A stretch of DNA of 64,000 nt from Marinibacterium profundimaris (GCF_002210095.1 NZ_AQQR01000002.1:496001-560000), one strand, 5' to 3'; shown: positions 16,004 through 25,000, counted from the stretch's first letter. Notes: generated by a model not told the origin, from the sequence alone. Numbers and translations: made by a program.

Positions 16004-16016
16004 AACAAACTTTGTT
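16004..16016. promoter_or_regulatory. Palindrome in the glycosyltransferase/sulfotransferase divergent promoter
   Basis: AACAAA-C-TTTGTT is a perfect 13-bp palindrome in an unusually AT-rich 145-bp region between the two start codons. It is a candidate shared operator; no regulator family is recognised. Confidence 0.4.
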
Positions 16017-16079
16017 GGTTTTTTGGTGGTTTGATAGCGGCGCGGCAGAACCCGCCGGGTGAAGAAGAGGGCAGGGCAG

Positions 16080-16898
16080 ATGGGGTTTCCGGGAACCTGG
16101 ATGACGGAGAGCGAGAGCATGGTGTACCGCGTGGTGCCCAAATGCGCCTGCTCGACCATCGGCCAGATCATGTATTATTCGGATCACGGGCGGTTCTTCG
16201 ACGGCGATATCCACGATGCCCAGGACGGGCTGCACAAGTGGGCACATGATGCCAGCCAGGGGCCGATCACCCGGGCGGTGACGCAGCATTCGGCCTATGC
16301 CTTCACCTTCGTGCGCAATCCCTATGCGCGGATCCTGTCGTCGTTCTTCGACAAGATCTGCGGCATCCAGCGCAACGGCAAACGCTATCGCGGCAACCTG
16401 GTGCCGATGCTGATCCAGAAATACGGGATCGAGGTCGGCGGCGACGACGGCAAGCAGGAGTTCGACCAGATCCGGTCGTTCCGCCGCTTCCTGCTGTTTG
16501 CGCGCGATTCGATCCGCTGGCGCCGGCCGATGGACCCGGACATCCACTGGTCCTCGACCTCGGGCCATGTCTCGACCTTCATCACCAATGGCGGGCGCTA
16601 CGACGATATCTTCTGGACCGAGGCCTTCAACGACGGGATGCAGAGGGTTCTGGACCGGACCGAGACGCCGCATCAGGTGGACCTGACCACCATCCCGCGC
16701 TTCAACGAAAGCGAGGGCCACGGCCCGAAACGGGCGCATCCGGTCGAAGACTATTTCGACGACCTGGCGATGCACCTGGTCTACGAGATCTATCACCGCG
16801 ATTTCGCCCTGTTCCGCTATGACCGCGACAACCCGGGCAACAAGATGCCGGTGGGCGAGATCGACCTCGACGAGGTGCACGCGAAACTGTCGGACTGA
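16080..16898 (+). CDS. Sulfotransferase family 2 protein
   Basis: A 272-residue PAPS-dependent sulfotransferase of the Golgi carbohydrate type (PF03567). YRVVPKCACSTIGQIMYY at about residues 15-32 is the 5'-phosphosulfate loop (K-x-x-C-S/T). FTFVRNPYARILSSFFDKI at about 81-99 is the 3'-phosphate site (R-N-P-x-x-R...S). Carbohydrate sulfation is likely. The ATG at 16080 is preferred; GTG at 16059 is a possible earlier start. Divergent from the DUF5928-type glycosyltransferase, which fits a pair making a sulfated glycan. Confidence 0.82.
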   Translation: MGFPGTWMTESESMVYRVVPKCACSTIGQIMYYSDHGRFFDGDIHDAQDGLHKWAHDASQGPITRAVTQHSAYAFTFVRNPYARILSSFFDKICGIQRNGKRYRGNLVPMLIQKYGIEVGGDDGKQEFDQIRSFRRFLLFARDSIRWRRPMDPDIHWSSTSGHVSTFITNGGRYDDIFWTEAFNDGMQRVLDRTETPHQVDLTTIPRFNESEGHGPKRAHPVEDYFDDLAMHLVYEIYHRDFALFRYDRDNPGNKMPVGEIDLDEVHAKLSD

Positions 16899-16914
16899 CG
16901 CCGAGACGACGGCC

Positions 16915-16993
16915 CCGCCCCGGTCGCGCCCCACCCCTGAGAGGGCGCGGCGGCCGACAGCGTATCGTGGCCCACCCCGCGCGACCGGGGCGG
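16915..16993. repeat. Long-range 15-bp inverted repeat before smpB
   Basis: CCGCCCCGGTCGCGC (16915-16929) has its exact reverse complement at 16979-16993, with 49 bases between. It fills most of the gap between the sulfotransferase stop and smpB. It could be a stem ending the first transcript, or a leader structure of smpB. Confidence 0.55.
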
Positions 16994-17034
16994 AGCCTTG
17001 ATGTTGGTCCCACAAAGCCCTAGATCGGCTCTCC

Positions 17035-17511
17035 ATGGCCAAGCAGAAATCAGATCCCAACTACAAGGTGATCGCCGAGAACCGGCGGGCGCGCTTCGAT
17101 TACGCGATCGACAGGGATGTCGAATGCGGGATCCAGCTGCAGGGGTCCGAGGTGAAATCGCTGCGCCAGCACGGCGGCAACATCGCCGAAAGCTATGCGG
17201 CGGTCGAGAATGGCGAGCTTTGGCTGGTGAACAGCTACATCGCGCCCTACGAACAGGCCAAGATGTTCCCGCACGAGGAACGGCGCCGCCGCAAGCTGCT
17301 GGTCTCGCGCAAGGAACTGTCCGACCTCTGGAGCGCGACCCAGCGCAAGGGCATGACGCTGGTGCCGCTGGTGATGTATTTCAACCATCGCGGGATCGCC
17401 AAGATCAAGCTGGGCGTCGCCAAGGGCAAGCAGAACCACGACAAGCGCGAAACCGCGGCCAAGCGCGACTGGAACCGCCAGAAGCAGCGGCTTCTGAAGG
17501 ACAACGCCTGA
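17035..17511 (+). CDS. smpB: SsrA-binding protein SmpB
   Basis: Binds tmRNA and brings it with alanyl-tRNA to stalled ribosomes for trans-translation. The 158 residues match the family: [29 protein letters not shown] is the beta-barrel start, [15 protein letters not shown] the tmRNA-binding part, and the basic tail ([26 protein letters not shown]) enters the mRNA channel. No tmRNA gene is in the window. Good full-length gene. Confidence 0.97.
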   Translation: MAKQKSDPNYKVIAENRRARFDYAIDRDVECGIQLQGSEVKSLRQHGGNIAESYAAVENGELWLVNSYIAPYEQAKMFPHEERRRRKLLVSRKELSDLWSATQRKGMTLVPLVMYFNHRGIAKIKLGVAKGKQNHDKRETAAKRDWNRQKQRLLKDNA

Positions 17512-17639
17512 TCCACCGGCAAGCCGCGCCTCTGCCCCCCCGGGGCCGGGTCCGCGGCCGCCCCGGCCCTGCCGTGATGACTTGCCTCTCCGTCCGGCAA
17601 TCGGTACGGAAATCGAGGACCCGTTTCAGGAGGGAAGAC

Positions 17640-18494
17640 ATGCAGGACGATCCCAGGACGCTCGTGTCGACGGAATGGCTGGCCGCGCACCTGAAGGATC
17701 CGGATCTGCGGATCATCGATGCGTCGTGGTACCTGCCGGCGATGGAGCGCGATGCGAAGGCCGAATACGAGGCCGGGCACATCCCAGGCGCCCGCTTCTT
17801 CGATATAGACGAGATCTCGGACCACCGTTCGGACCTGCCGCACATGGTGCCGCCGGTCGAGAAGTTCATGTCCCGCCTGCGCGCCATGGGCGTGGGCGAC
17901 GGCCACCAGGTGGTGGTCTATGACGGGCACGGCATCTTCTCGGCACCGCGCGTCTGGTGGCTGTTCCGGTTCATGGGGCAGATGGACGTCGCCGTGCTGG
18001 ACGGCGGATTTGCCAAGTGGAAGGCCGAGGGCCGCGAGATCGAGGATCTGCCCCCCGTCATCCGCGACCGCCACATGACGGTGCGCGTGCAGAACAACCT
18101 GATCCGCGACGTGACCCAGGTCTCGGCCGCGTCCAAGCTGGGCGATCACACGATCATCGACGCCCGCTCGCCCGAACGGTTCCGCGGCGACGCGCCCGAA
18201 CCGCGCGAGGGGCTGCGCGCCGGCCATATCCCCGGGTCGGTCAACGTGCCCTGGTCGCAGGTGCTGAACGCTGATGGCACCATGAAGGAGCCCGATGCCC
18301 TGCGCGAGACCTTCACCGCCGCCGGGGCCGACCTGTCCAAACCCGTGATCACCTCCTGCGGGTCGGGGGTCAGCGCCTGTATCCTCGGGCTCGCGCTGGA
18401 ACGACTCGGGAAAACCGACTACGCAATCTACGACGGCTCATGGTCCGAATGGGGCCTGTCGCCGACGCTGCCCATCGCCACGGGAGACGCCTGA
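17640..18494 (+). CDS. sseA: 3-mercaptopyruvate sulfurtransferase
   Basis: A tandem-rhodanese enzyme (284 residues) that moves sulfur from 3-mercaptopyruvate to an acceptor through a cysteine persulfide. The inactive N-terminal rhodanese domain covers about 10-135. The active domain carries Cys240 in CGSGVSAC, the loop that separates mercaptopyruvate from thiosulfate enzymes (CGSGVTAC-type). Also visible: GHIPGARFFD and GHIPGSVNVPW. ATG 17640 follows AGGAGG. The stop TGA overlaps the ATG of the next gene by one base, so translation is coupled to the aminotransferase that could supply its substrate. Confidence 0.92.
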   Translation: MQDDPRTLVSTEWLAAHLKDPDLRIIDASWYLPAMERDAKAEYEAGHIPGARFFDIDEISDHRSDLPHMVPPVEKFMSRLRAMGVGDGHQVVVYDGHGIFSAPRVWWLFRFMGQMDVAVLDGGFAKWKAEGREIEDLPPVIRDRHMTVRVQNNLIRDVTQVSAASKLGDHTIIDARSPERFRGDAPEPREGLRAGHIPGSVNVPWSQVLNADGTMKEPDALRETFTAAGADLSKPVITSCGSGVSACILGLALERLGKTDYAIYDGSWSEWGLSPTLPIATGDA

Positions 18495-19678
18495 TGTTCG
18501 AAACGCTCAAGCCGCAGCCAGCCGACAAGATCCTGTCGCTCATGGCCGCCTACCGCGAGGATCCGCGGGCCGACAAGATCGACCTTGGCGTCGGCGTCTA
18601 CAAGAACCCCGAGGGCGTGACCCCGGTGATGCGCGCCGTGAAGGCCGCGGAACAGCAACTCTGGCAGGAACAGACGACCAAGGCCTACACCGGCCTCGCC
18701 GGCGATCCGGCCTATGCCGATGCGCTGATCTCGCTGATCTTCGCCGGCAGCGTCGAGCGTGATCACATCGCCGCCGTCGCCACCCCCGGCGGCACGGGCG
18801 CCGTGCGCCAGGCGTTCGAGCTGATCAAGCTGGCCAACCCCTCGGTCCGGGTCTTCGTGTCCGATCCGACCTGGCCGAACCATATCTCGATGCTGAAGCA
18901 TGTCGGGCTGGAAATGGTGCCCTACCGCTATTTCGACGAGGAAACCTGCGGCGTCGATGTCGAGGGGATGCTGGCCGACCTGAAGGGCGCGCGGAAGGGC
19001 GACGTGGTGCTGCTGCACGGGTGCTGTCACAACCCGACCGGCGCCAACCCGAATTCCGCCGACTGGAAGGCCATCGTCGCGATCCTGCAGGAGACCGGCG
19101 CGACGCCGATGATCGACCTCGCCTACCAGGGCTTCGGCGACGGGCTCGAGGACGATGCGGCGGCCACCCGGCTGATCGCCTCGTCGGTGCCCGAATGCCT
19201 GATCGCGGCGAGCTGCTCGAAGAACTTCGGCGTCTACCGCGAACGGGCCGGCCTGCTGATGGCCGTCTCGCAGGAGGCGGGGCAGGTCGCCGTGACTCAG
19301 GGCACCCTGGCGCACCTGAACCGGCAAAACTTCTCCTTCCCGCCCGATCACGGCGCGCGGCTGGTGACGATGATCCTGACCGACGACGCCCTGCGCGCCG
19401 ATTGGAAGGCCGAGCTGGAAGAGATGCGCAGCGGCATGCTGAAGCTGCGCGAGCAGCTGGCGACCGAGCTGCGCCGCCTGACCGGATCCGACCGCTATGC
19501 CTTTATCGCGCAGCACCGGGGCATGTTCTCGCGCCTTGGCCTGCCGCCCGAGATCGTCGAGCGCTTGCGTGCCGACCATGCGATCTACATGGTGGGGGAC
19601 AGCCGGCTGAACATCGCCGGGCTGAACGCCAACACCGTGCCGATCCTGGCCAATGCGATTGCCGAAACGGCCGGCTGA
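18494..19678 (+). CDS. Aromatic/aspartate aminotransferase (class I)
   Basis: A PLP enzyme of 394 residues in the AspC/TyrB family that swaps amino groups between aspartate or aromatic amino acids and 2-oxoglutarate. Landmarks: DLGVGVYKNPEG near 30, YTGLAGD near 65, HNPTGANP near 179, the PLP lysine K243 in SCSKNFGVYRERAG, and the substrate-binding Arg in SRLNIAGLN. Start and sseA stop share one base (TGATG). AspC-type enzymes also transaminate cysteine to 3-mercaptopyruvate, so the overlap suggests a cysteine-to-sulfane-sulfur path. tyrB and aspC cannot be told apart by eye. Confidence 0.9.
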   Translation: MFETLKPQPADKILSLMAAYREDPRADKIDLGVGVYKNPEGVTPVMRAVKAAEQQLWQEQTTKAYTGLAGDPAYADALISLIFAGSVERDHIAAVATPGGTGAVRQAFELIKLANPSVRVFVSDPTWPNHISMLKHVGLEMVPYRYFDEETCGVDVEGMLADLKGARKGDVVLLHGCCHNPTGANPNSADWKAIVAILQETGATPMIDLAYQGFGDGLEDDAAATRLIASSVPECLIAASCSKNFGVYRERAGLLMAVSQEAGQVAVTQGTLAHLNRQNFSFPPDHGARLVTMILTDDALRADWKAELEEMRSGMLKLREQLATELRRLTGSDRYAFIAQHRGMFSRLGLPPEIVERLRADHAIYMVGDSRLNIAGLNANTVPILANAIAETAG

Positions 19679-19694
19679 CAGAAGGACATCTTCC

Positions 19695-20294
19695 ATGCGA
19701 TACGCGGCGACCGGACTGACCCTGCTGCTCTGGCCGCTGGCCGCATGGGCACAGCCCTCCTTCGATTGCGCGAAGGCGGAAAGCTCGGCCGAAGAGGCCG
19801 TCTGTGCCTCGCCTGCGCTGTCGGAGATGGACGTGGAGGTGTCGCGGCTCTTCGCGCTGGCGCTGAACGGGCCCAACATCACGCCGGACGGCCAGGACGA
19901 ACTGCGCGCCTACCAGCGCGGCTGGGTCAAGGGCCGCGACGAGTGCTGGAAGGCCGACGACCTCGGCACCTGCGTCCGCGACGAGTACGCGATCCGCATT
20001 GACGAGCTGCGCCGCGAATATGCCGACGCACGGGCCGAAGACGGCCCGTCCATGGGCCCCTACGCCTATGTCTGCGACGGCATGGACGCGCCCCTGAGCG
20101 CAACCTTCGTGAATGCCGGCGATCCCGTGGTGGTGCTTCGGTGGCTGGAGAACGTCCGTGTCCTGCCGATCGCCATGTCCGGCTCCGGCTCGCGCTACGC
20201 CTCTGACGACATGGTCTTCTGGATCAAGGGCTCCGACGCCACCTGGACGCAGGACGGCACCGATCACGCCTGCCAGGAAGACGACATCGGCTGA
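19695..20294 (+). CDS. Periplasmic lysozyme-inhibitor-like fusion (LprI N-terminal plus MliC domain)
   Basis: A secreted 199-residue protein. Signal peptide 1-19 (ending AAWA). Residues about 20-105 match the LprI/DUF1311 domain (FDCAKAESSAEEAVCASPALSEMDVEVSRLF... QRGWVKGRDECWK), with paired cysteines. Residues about 115-198 match MliC/PliC inhibitors of c-type lysozyme (YVCDGMDAPLSATFVNAG, PIAMSGSGSRYASDDMVFWIKGS, final Cys). The conserved SGxRY loop of MliC that enters the lysozyme active site is SGSRY here. It follows the aminotransferase by 16 bases and may share its transcript. Confidence 0.75.
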   Translation: MRYAATGLTLLLWPLAAWAQPSFDCAKAESSAEEAVCASPALSEMDVEVSRLFALALNGPNITPDGQDELRAYQRGWVKGRDECWKADDLGTCVRDEYAIRIDELRREYADARAEDGPSMGPYAYVCDGMDAPLSATFVNAGDPVVVLRWLENVRVLPIAMSGSGSRYASDDMVFWIKGSDATWTQDGTDHACQEDDIG

Positions 20295-20410
20295 GGGAGG
20301 CTCCGGCCCCGCGCCGCCGCCGCGCTCCCACCCGCCCGATCGTCGCACCCGGCCGCAATCACACCGCGGCCCACCCCCGCTTGGCGCCGGCGCGGGACCA
20401 CGGGCGCGGC

Positions 20411-20450
20411 CCCCTGTCTTCTTCTTGGAGACAAATACTCCAGACCGCCC
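20411..20450 (-). repeat. Intergenic repeat, GGAGTATTT...AAGAAGAAG family, copy 2
   Basis: Reverse-orientation copy: CCCCTGTCTTCTTCTTGGAG then ACAAATACTCC. It matches copy 1 (1113-1146, reverse complement) at nearly every base from CCCTGTCTTCTTCTTGGA onward. Confidence 0.7.
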
Positions 20451-20532
20451 TGTCCACCCCCTGACATCGGCCCGGAAAAGGGCACCCTTTGCCCGTCTGC
20501 CGCAGGCGCCGCGCCCGGGCCCATGGCACGGC

Positions 20533-20568
20533 CCCCCCTATCTTCACCTTTGGCCAAATACTCCGCCG
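20533..20568 (-). repeat. Intergenic repeat, GGAGTATTT family, copy 3
   Basis: Reverse-orientation copy: CCCCTATCTTCACCTTTGG then CCAAATACTCCGCCG. It carries the CAAAGGTGAAG variant of the tail. Confidence 0.65.
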
Positions 20569-20615
20569 CTCCGCCGCCCGCCCCGCACCACGCTTCAGAA
20601 CAGGGCACCAGGACA

Positions 20616-20646
20616 GAAAAAGCCCGGGCGCACGAGACGCCCGGGC
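20616..20646 (-). terminator. Terminator of the glnK-amtB operon
   Basis: GCCCGGGCG (20622-20630) pairs perfectly with CGCCCGGGC (20638-20646), 7-base loop; on the minus strand it is followed by TTTTT. It lies 28 bases after the amtB stop. Confidence 0.85.
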
Positions 20647-20673
20647 CAGGTTTCAGGCTGATTGGAAGGAGGT

Positions 20674-22026
20674 TCAGCCCTTGGAGAACTCCGGATAGGC
20701 TTCCATGCCCAGCTCGGCCATATCGAGCCCGTTGATCTCTTCCTCTTCGCTGACGCGGATGCCCACGATGGCGTTGAGGATGAACCAGACGATGCCCGAG
20801 ACGACGAAGACGAAGACGCCGACGATGATGATCGGGATCAGCTGACCCATCAGGGTCGCGTCCGAGTTCGTCAGCAGCACGGCCAGCGTGCCCCAGATGC
20901 CTGCGAACAGGTGCACCGGAATGGCGCCGACCACGTCGTCGATCTTCAGCTTGTCCAGCATCGGCACGGCGAAGACCACGATCACACCGCCGATGGCGCC
21001 GATGATCGTCGCGGCACCCAGCGTCGGCGTCAGCGGTTCCGCGGTGATCGACACCAGGCCGGCCAGCGCACCGTTGAGAACCATGGTCAGATCGACCTTG
21101 CCGTACATCACCTGCGTCAGGATCAGCGCGGCGATCGCGCCACCCGCGGCTGCGGTGTTGGTGTTGGCGAAGATGCGCGACACGTCCGACACGTCACCCA
21201 CGGTGCCCATCGCCAGCTGCGAACCGCCGTTGAAGCCGAACCAGCCGAGCCACAGGATGAACGTCCCCAGCGTCGCGAGCGGCAGGTTGGAGCCCAGCAT
21301 CGGGGTCACACGGCCGGCCGAGTACTTGCCCAGACGGGGGCCGAGGATCAGCGCACCGGCGAGAGCCGCCCAGCCACCGACCGAGTGCACGACGGTCGAA
21401 CCGGCGAAGTCGAGGAAACCGTACTGGCTGTCGAGGAAGCCGCCGCCCCATTTCCAGGACGCCTGGATCGGGTAGATCAGCGCGGTCAGGATGATGACGA
21501 AGATCAGGAAGGGCCACAGCTTGATGCGTTCGGCAAGCGTACCGGACACGATCGACGCGGTGGTGGCGCAGAACATCAGCTGGAAGAAGAAGTCCGAGCC
21601 GGTCGAGGCATAGCCGTAATCGTCGGCGGCGTCGCGGGTGACGCCCACGCCTTCCAGGACGGCAACGCCGAAGGCGCCAAGGTAGCCGCCGGTCTCATCG
21701 GTCCCGATGGACCAGTTGCCGAGCGGGTACATCAGGTTGTAGCCGATCAGGTAATAGAAGATCGCCGCCAGGCCGAACAGCGCGACGTTCTTGGTCAGCT
21801 GCATGGTCACGTTCTTCGAACGCACCAGGCCGGCTTCGAGCATGGCAAAGCCCGCGGCCATCCAGAACACCAGGAAGCCGCCGATCAGGAACAGCAGCGA
21901 GTTGAAGATGAAGACGGAGTCCGTCGAGGCCGCCACGCCGGCGGGCAGCTCCGCGTCCTGCGCGAAGGCCAGCGCAGGCACGGTTGCAGCTGCCAGGGCG
22001 ACCGGAAGGGTCTTGTGAAGTTTCAT
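20674..22026 (-). CDS. amtB: Ammonium transporter AmtB
   Basis: An inner-membrane ammonium channel of 450 residues with about 11 transmembrane helices after a signal peptide (MKLHKTLPVALAAATVPALAFAQ). Amt landmarks: FWMAAGFAMLEAGLVRSKN near the start, the pore histidines in TVVHSVGGWAAL and IPVHLFAGIWG, and GWFGFNGGSQLA. ATG 22026 follows AAGAGGAAC. It is the second gene after glnK (28-base gap); GlnK would block the pore when nitrogen is sufficient. Expression under nitrogen limitation is expected, though I could not find a convincing NtrC or sigma-54 site. Confidence 0.95.
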   Translation of the reverse strand: MKLHKTLPVALAAATVPALAFAQDAELPAGVAASTDSVFIFNSLLFLIGGFLVFWMAAGFAMLEAGLVRSKNVTMQLTKNVALFGLAAIFYYLIGYNLMYPLGNWSIGTDETGGYLGAFGVAVLEGVGVTRDAADDYGYASTGSDFFFQLMFCATTASIVSGTLAERIKLWPFLIFVIILTALIYPIQASWKWGGGFLDSQYGFLDFAGSTVVHSVGGWAALAGALILGPRLGKYSAGRVTPMLGSNLPLATLGTFILWLGWFGFNGGSQLAMGTVGDVSDVSRIFANTNTAAAGGAIAALILTQVMYGKVDLTMVLNGALAGLVSITAEPLTPTLGAATIIGAIGGVIVVFAVPMLDKLKIDDVVGAIPVHLFAGIWGTLAVLLTNSDATLMGQLIPIIIVGVFVFVVSGIVWFILNAIVGIRVSEEEEINGLDMAELGMEAYPEFSKG

Positions 22027-22054
22027 GTTCCTCTTTCCTTGCTTGATCGCGGTC

Positions 22055-22450
<396 letters not shown>

Positions 22451-22656
22451 TCACCGCGCGAAGGGAACCTGAGCAGGGCCAGATCCCCTGATTTCGAACG
22501 GCTTTGCAATGGGCAGATGCTCAAAAATTAATCGCGAACAGAGAATCGATTAAAAAGTAATCAAAATGTAAACGTGTGTCCCCGTGGCATCCGCGTTACA
22601 AGGGGGCCAAACAAAGGTAGACTGCACAGAAAACCGCAGGCCGAGCAGAGCAAACA

Positions 22657-24927
22657 ATGAGTGATTCATCCCGGCGCCGCCCCCCCGTGGTGGCCGAGAA
22701 GCGATACGGCGCCACGACGCCCGCCCGCCCGAAGCGCAAGACGACGAAGGCCAGCGCCGCCAAACCCGGCCGCGCGACCGGGTCCAAGTCGACCAAGCGG
22801 AGCTCGGGGCGCAAGACCTCGGGGCGCGGCGGCTCCGGCGGGTCGGGACCGCGGCGTGGGCCTCTGGGCATGCTGCGCGCCCTCTTCGGTTTCATTCTCG
22901 GGCTGGTCTGGGGCCTGACCTGTCGGCTCGGCCTGATCATGGTGCTGCTGGTCGGGGCCGCCGTCTTCTATGTCTATTCCACCCTGCCCAGCTATACCGA
23001 GCTGCTGGACGGTCGCGCCCGCGGCTCTGTCACGATGCTCGACGACCGCGGAGAGGTCTTTGCCTGGCGTGGCGACCAGTTCGGCGGCGTGGTCACGGCC
23101 GATACCGTCTCGCCGCATCTCAAGAACGCCATCATCGCCACCGAGGACCGCCGCTTCTACCGGCATTTCGGGGTCTCGCCCCGGGGCGTGGCCAGCGCCG
23201 TGCGGATCAACCTGCGCGAGGGGCGCGGGCCGCTGGATGGACACGGTGGCTCGACCATCACCCAGCAGACCGCGAAGCTGATCTGCCTGGGCGTGCCCTA
23301 CGATCCCGAGGAATGGGAGAGCGAGGCCGCCTATGAAAACGACTGCCGCCGCACCACGCTCTGGCGCAAGGTCAAAGAGGCCGTCTATGCCATGGCGATG
23401 GAGGCCAAGTACGGCAAGGACGCCGTGCTGGCGATCTACATGAACCGCGTCTACCTGGGCGAGGGCACGCGCGGCTTCGAAGCGGCGAGCCAGCGCTACT
23501 TCGGCAAGGGCGCGGCGCGGGTGAACCCGGCCGAGGCGGCCATGCTGGCCGGCCTGCTGGTGGCGCCCACGCGCTATGCCCCCACCAACAACCTGCAGCG
23601 CGCCCGCGACCGCGCGGCGGTGATCGTCGGCCTGATGGAAGAGCAAAGCTATCTCTCTGCCGAGGAGGCGCAGGCGGCGCTGGCGAACCCGGCCGAGCTG
23701 TCCGAGGCCGCGGCCGAGACCGCCGGCGGGTATTTCGCCGACTGGGTGATGTCGTCGGGCCCCGAGTATTTCACCCGCAACACGACCGAGGACGTGATCA
23801 TCCGCACCACGCTCGACCGCCGCATCCAGCGCGCGGCCGAGGAGGCGCTGGATTACGTGTTCGAGGAGAAGGTCCGCGAAGGGTCCAAGGCCCAGGCGGC
23901 GATCGTGGTGATGTCGGCCGACGGCGCGGTCCGGGCCATGGTCGGCGGGCGGAAGAAGCAGTTCGCCGGCGCCTTCAACCGCGCCACCCAGGCGCTGCGG
24001 CAGACCGGTTCCAGCTTCAAGCCCTTCGTCTACGCCACCGCGCTCGAGCTTGGGCATTCGCCGAACGACACCGTGATCGACGAACCCTGGTGCATGGACA
24101 TTCCCGGCTCCGGCCAGTGGTGCCCGAAGAACTACACCAACAAGCATTACGGCCGGGTGACCCTGACCCGGGCGCTGGAGGATTCGCTGAACGTTCCGGC
24201 GGTGAAGGTGTCCGAGGCCGTGGGCCGCGAGCTGGTGCGCAAGGTGGCCTCGGACTTCGGGATCGAGAGCGACCTGGCCGACGGGCCGGCGCTGGCGCTG
24301 GGGGCGTCGGAATCCACGCTGATCGAGATGACGGGCGCCTATGCGGGCATCCTGAACGGCGGCTCCTCGGTGACGCCCTACGGGCTCACGCAGCTGCAGC
24401 TGCTGGGCGAGGACGAGCCGTTGATGGGCGCCGGGGGCGGCATCGGTGAACGGGTGATCCGCACCGAGGCGGCCGAGCAGCTGATCTGGATGATGGAGAA
24501 GGTCGTCTCGGAAGGGACGGGCAGCCGGGCGCGGCTGCCGGACCGGCAGGCGGCGGGCAAGACGGGCACCACCCAGGCCGCGCGCGACGCCTGGTTCCTG
24601 GGCTTCACGGCGGATTACGTGGCCGGCGTCTGGATGGGCTACGACGACAACACGCCGCTGTCGGGCGTGACCGGCGGCGGGCTGCCGGCCGAGATCTGGC
24701 AGGAGGTGATGATCCGCGTCCACGAGGGCCTGCCGGTGCACGAGCTGCCGATGCGGCCGCCGATGAACGGGCCCGCGGCGGTCGACTCGCCGGGCGTCAC
24801 GGCCCAGGCCAATCCGGACGCCGGCACGGGCGGCGGCCAGGCCAGGCAGCAGCCCCAGCGCCAGGAGCGCGGCGGCGGGCTCGGCGCGGCGGTGGACCGG
24901 GTTCTGAAGGACCTGTTCGGCGGCTGA
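22657..24927 (+). CDS. Bifunctional penicillin-binding protein 1A (class A PBP)
   Basis: A 756-residue inner-membrane peptidoglycan synthase. A long Lys/Arg/Ser-rich cytoplasmic tail (1-70) precedes the anchor (about 88-108). Then comes the GT51 transglycosylase domain with catalytic Glu163 in ATEDRRFYRHFGV and GGSTITQQTAK, and the transpeptidase domain with SSFK at 452-455, SLN in EDSLNVPAVK, and KTGT near 635. The C-terminus is Gln/Gly-rich. Size and tail fit mrcA/ponA-type proteins of Rhodobacterales. The upstream region is AT-rich and likely holds its promoter and that of glnK. Confidence 0.93.
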   Translation: MSDSSRRRPPVVAEKRYGATTPARPKRKTTKASAAKPGRATGSKSTKRSSGRKTSGRGGSGGSGPRRGPLGMLRALFGFILGLVWGLTCRLGLIMVLLVGAAVFYVYSTLPSYTELLDGRARGSVTMLDDRGEVFAWRGDQFGGVVTADTVSPHLKNAIIATEDRRFYRHFGVSPRGVASAVRINLREGRGPLDGHGGSTITQQTAKLICLGVPYDPEEWESEAAYENDCRRTTLWRKVKEAVYAMAMEAKYGKDAVLAIYMNRVYLGEGTRGFEAASQRYFGKGAARVNPAEAAMLAGLLVAPTRYAPTNNLQRARDRAAVIVGLMEEQSYLSAEEAQAALANPAELSEAAAETAGGYFADWVMSSGPEYFTRNTTEDVIIRTTLDRRIQRAAEEALDYVFEEKVREGSKAQAAIVVMSADGAVRAMVGGRKKQFAGAFNRATQALRQTGSSFKPFVYATALELGHSPNDTVIDEPWCMDIPGSGQWCPKNYTNKHYGRVTLTRALEDSLNVPAVKVSEAVGRELVRKVASDFGIESDLADGPALALGASESTLIEMTGAYAGILNGGSSVTPYGLTQLQLLGEDEPLMGAGGGIGERVIRTEAAEQLIWMMEKVVSEGTGSRARLPDRQAAGKTGTTQAARDAWFLGFTADYVAGVWMGYDDNTPLSGVTGGGLPAEIWQEVMIRVHEGLPVHELPMRPPMNGPAAVDSPGVTAQANPDAGTGGGQARQQPQRQERGGGLGAAVDRVLKDLFGG

Positions 24928-24937
24928 GGCGATCCCG

Positions 24938-25000
24938 TGTCCCACGCGTGGGACACATTGCGCCCTTTGAAATATCAAGGGGTTACAGCGCCGGATTTAC
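24938..25000 (+). repeat. 63-bp intergenic element with TGTCCC palindrome, copy 1
   Basis: TGTCCCACGCGTGGGACA (24938-24955), 18 bases, ATCAA (24974-24978), 3 bases, GTTACAG (24982-24988), 6 bases, ATTTAC (24995-25000). The copy at 63310-63372 has the same blocks with identical spacing, in the opposite orientation. It lies just after the PBP1A stop. Confidence 0.65.

Larger units (their letters stand above)
20295..20673. other. Repeat-bearing intergenic stretch (379 bp)
   Basis: Between convergent genes. It holds two inverted copies of the GGAGTATTT repeat family (20411-20450 and 20533-20568) and the amtB terminator (20616-20646). No gene is seen. Confidence 0.6.

Noticed and set aside
22548-22564. 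GATTA-AAAAG-TAATC inverted repeat and a TTAA-N7-TCAA CtrA-like match before PBP1A
   Set aside because: The CtrA match is one base off in a very AT-rich stretch where it is likely by chance; kept only as a note.
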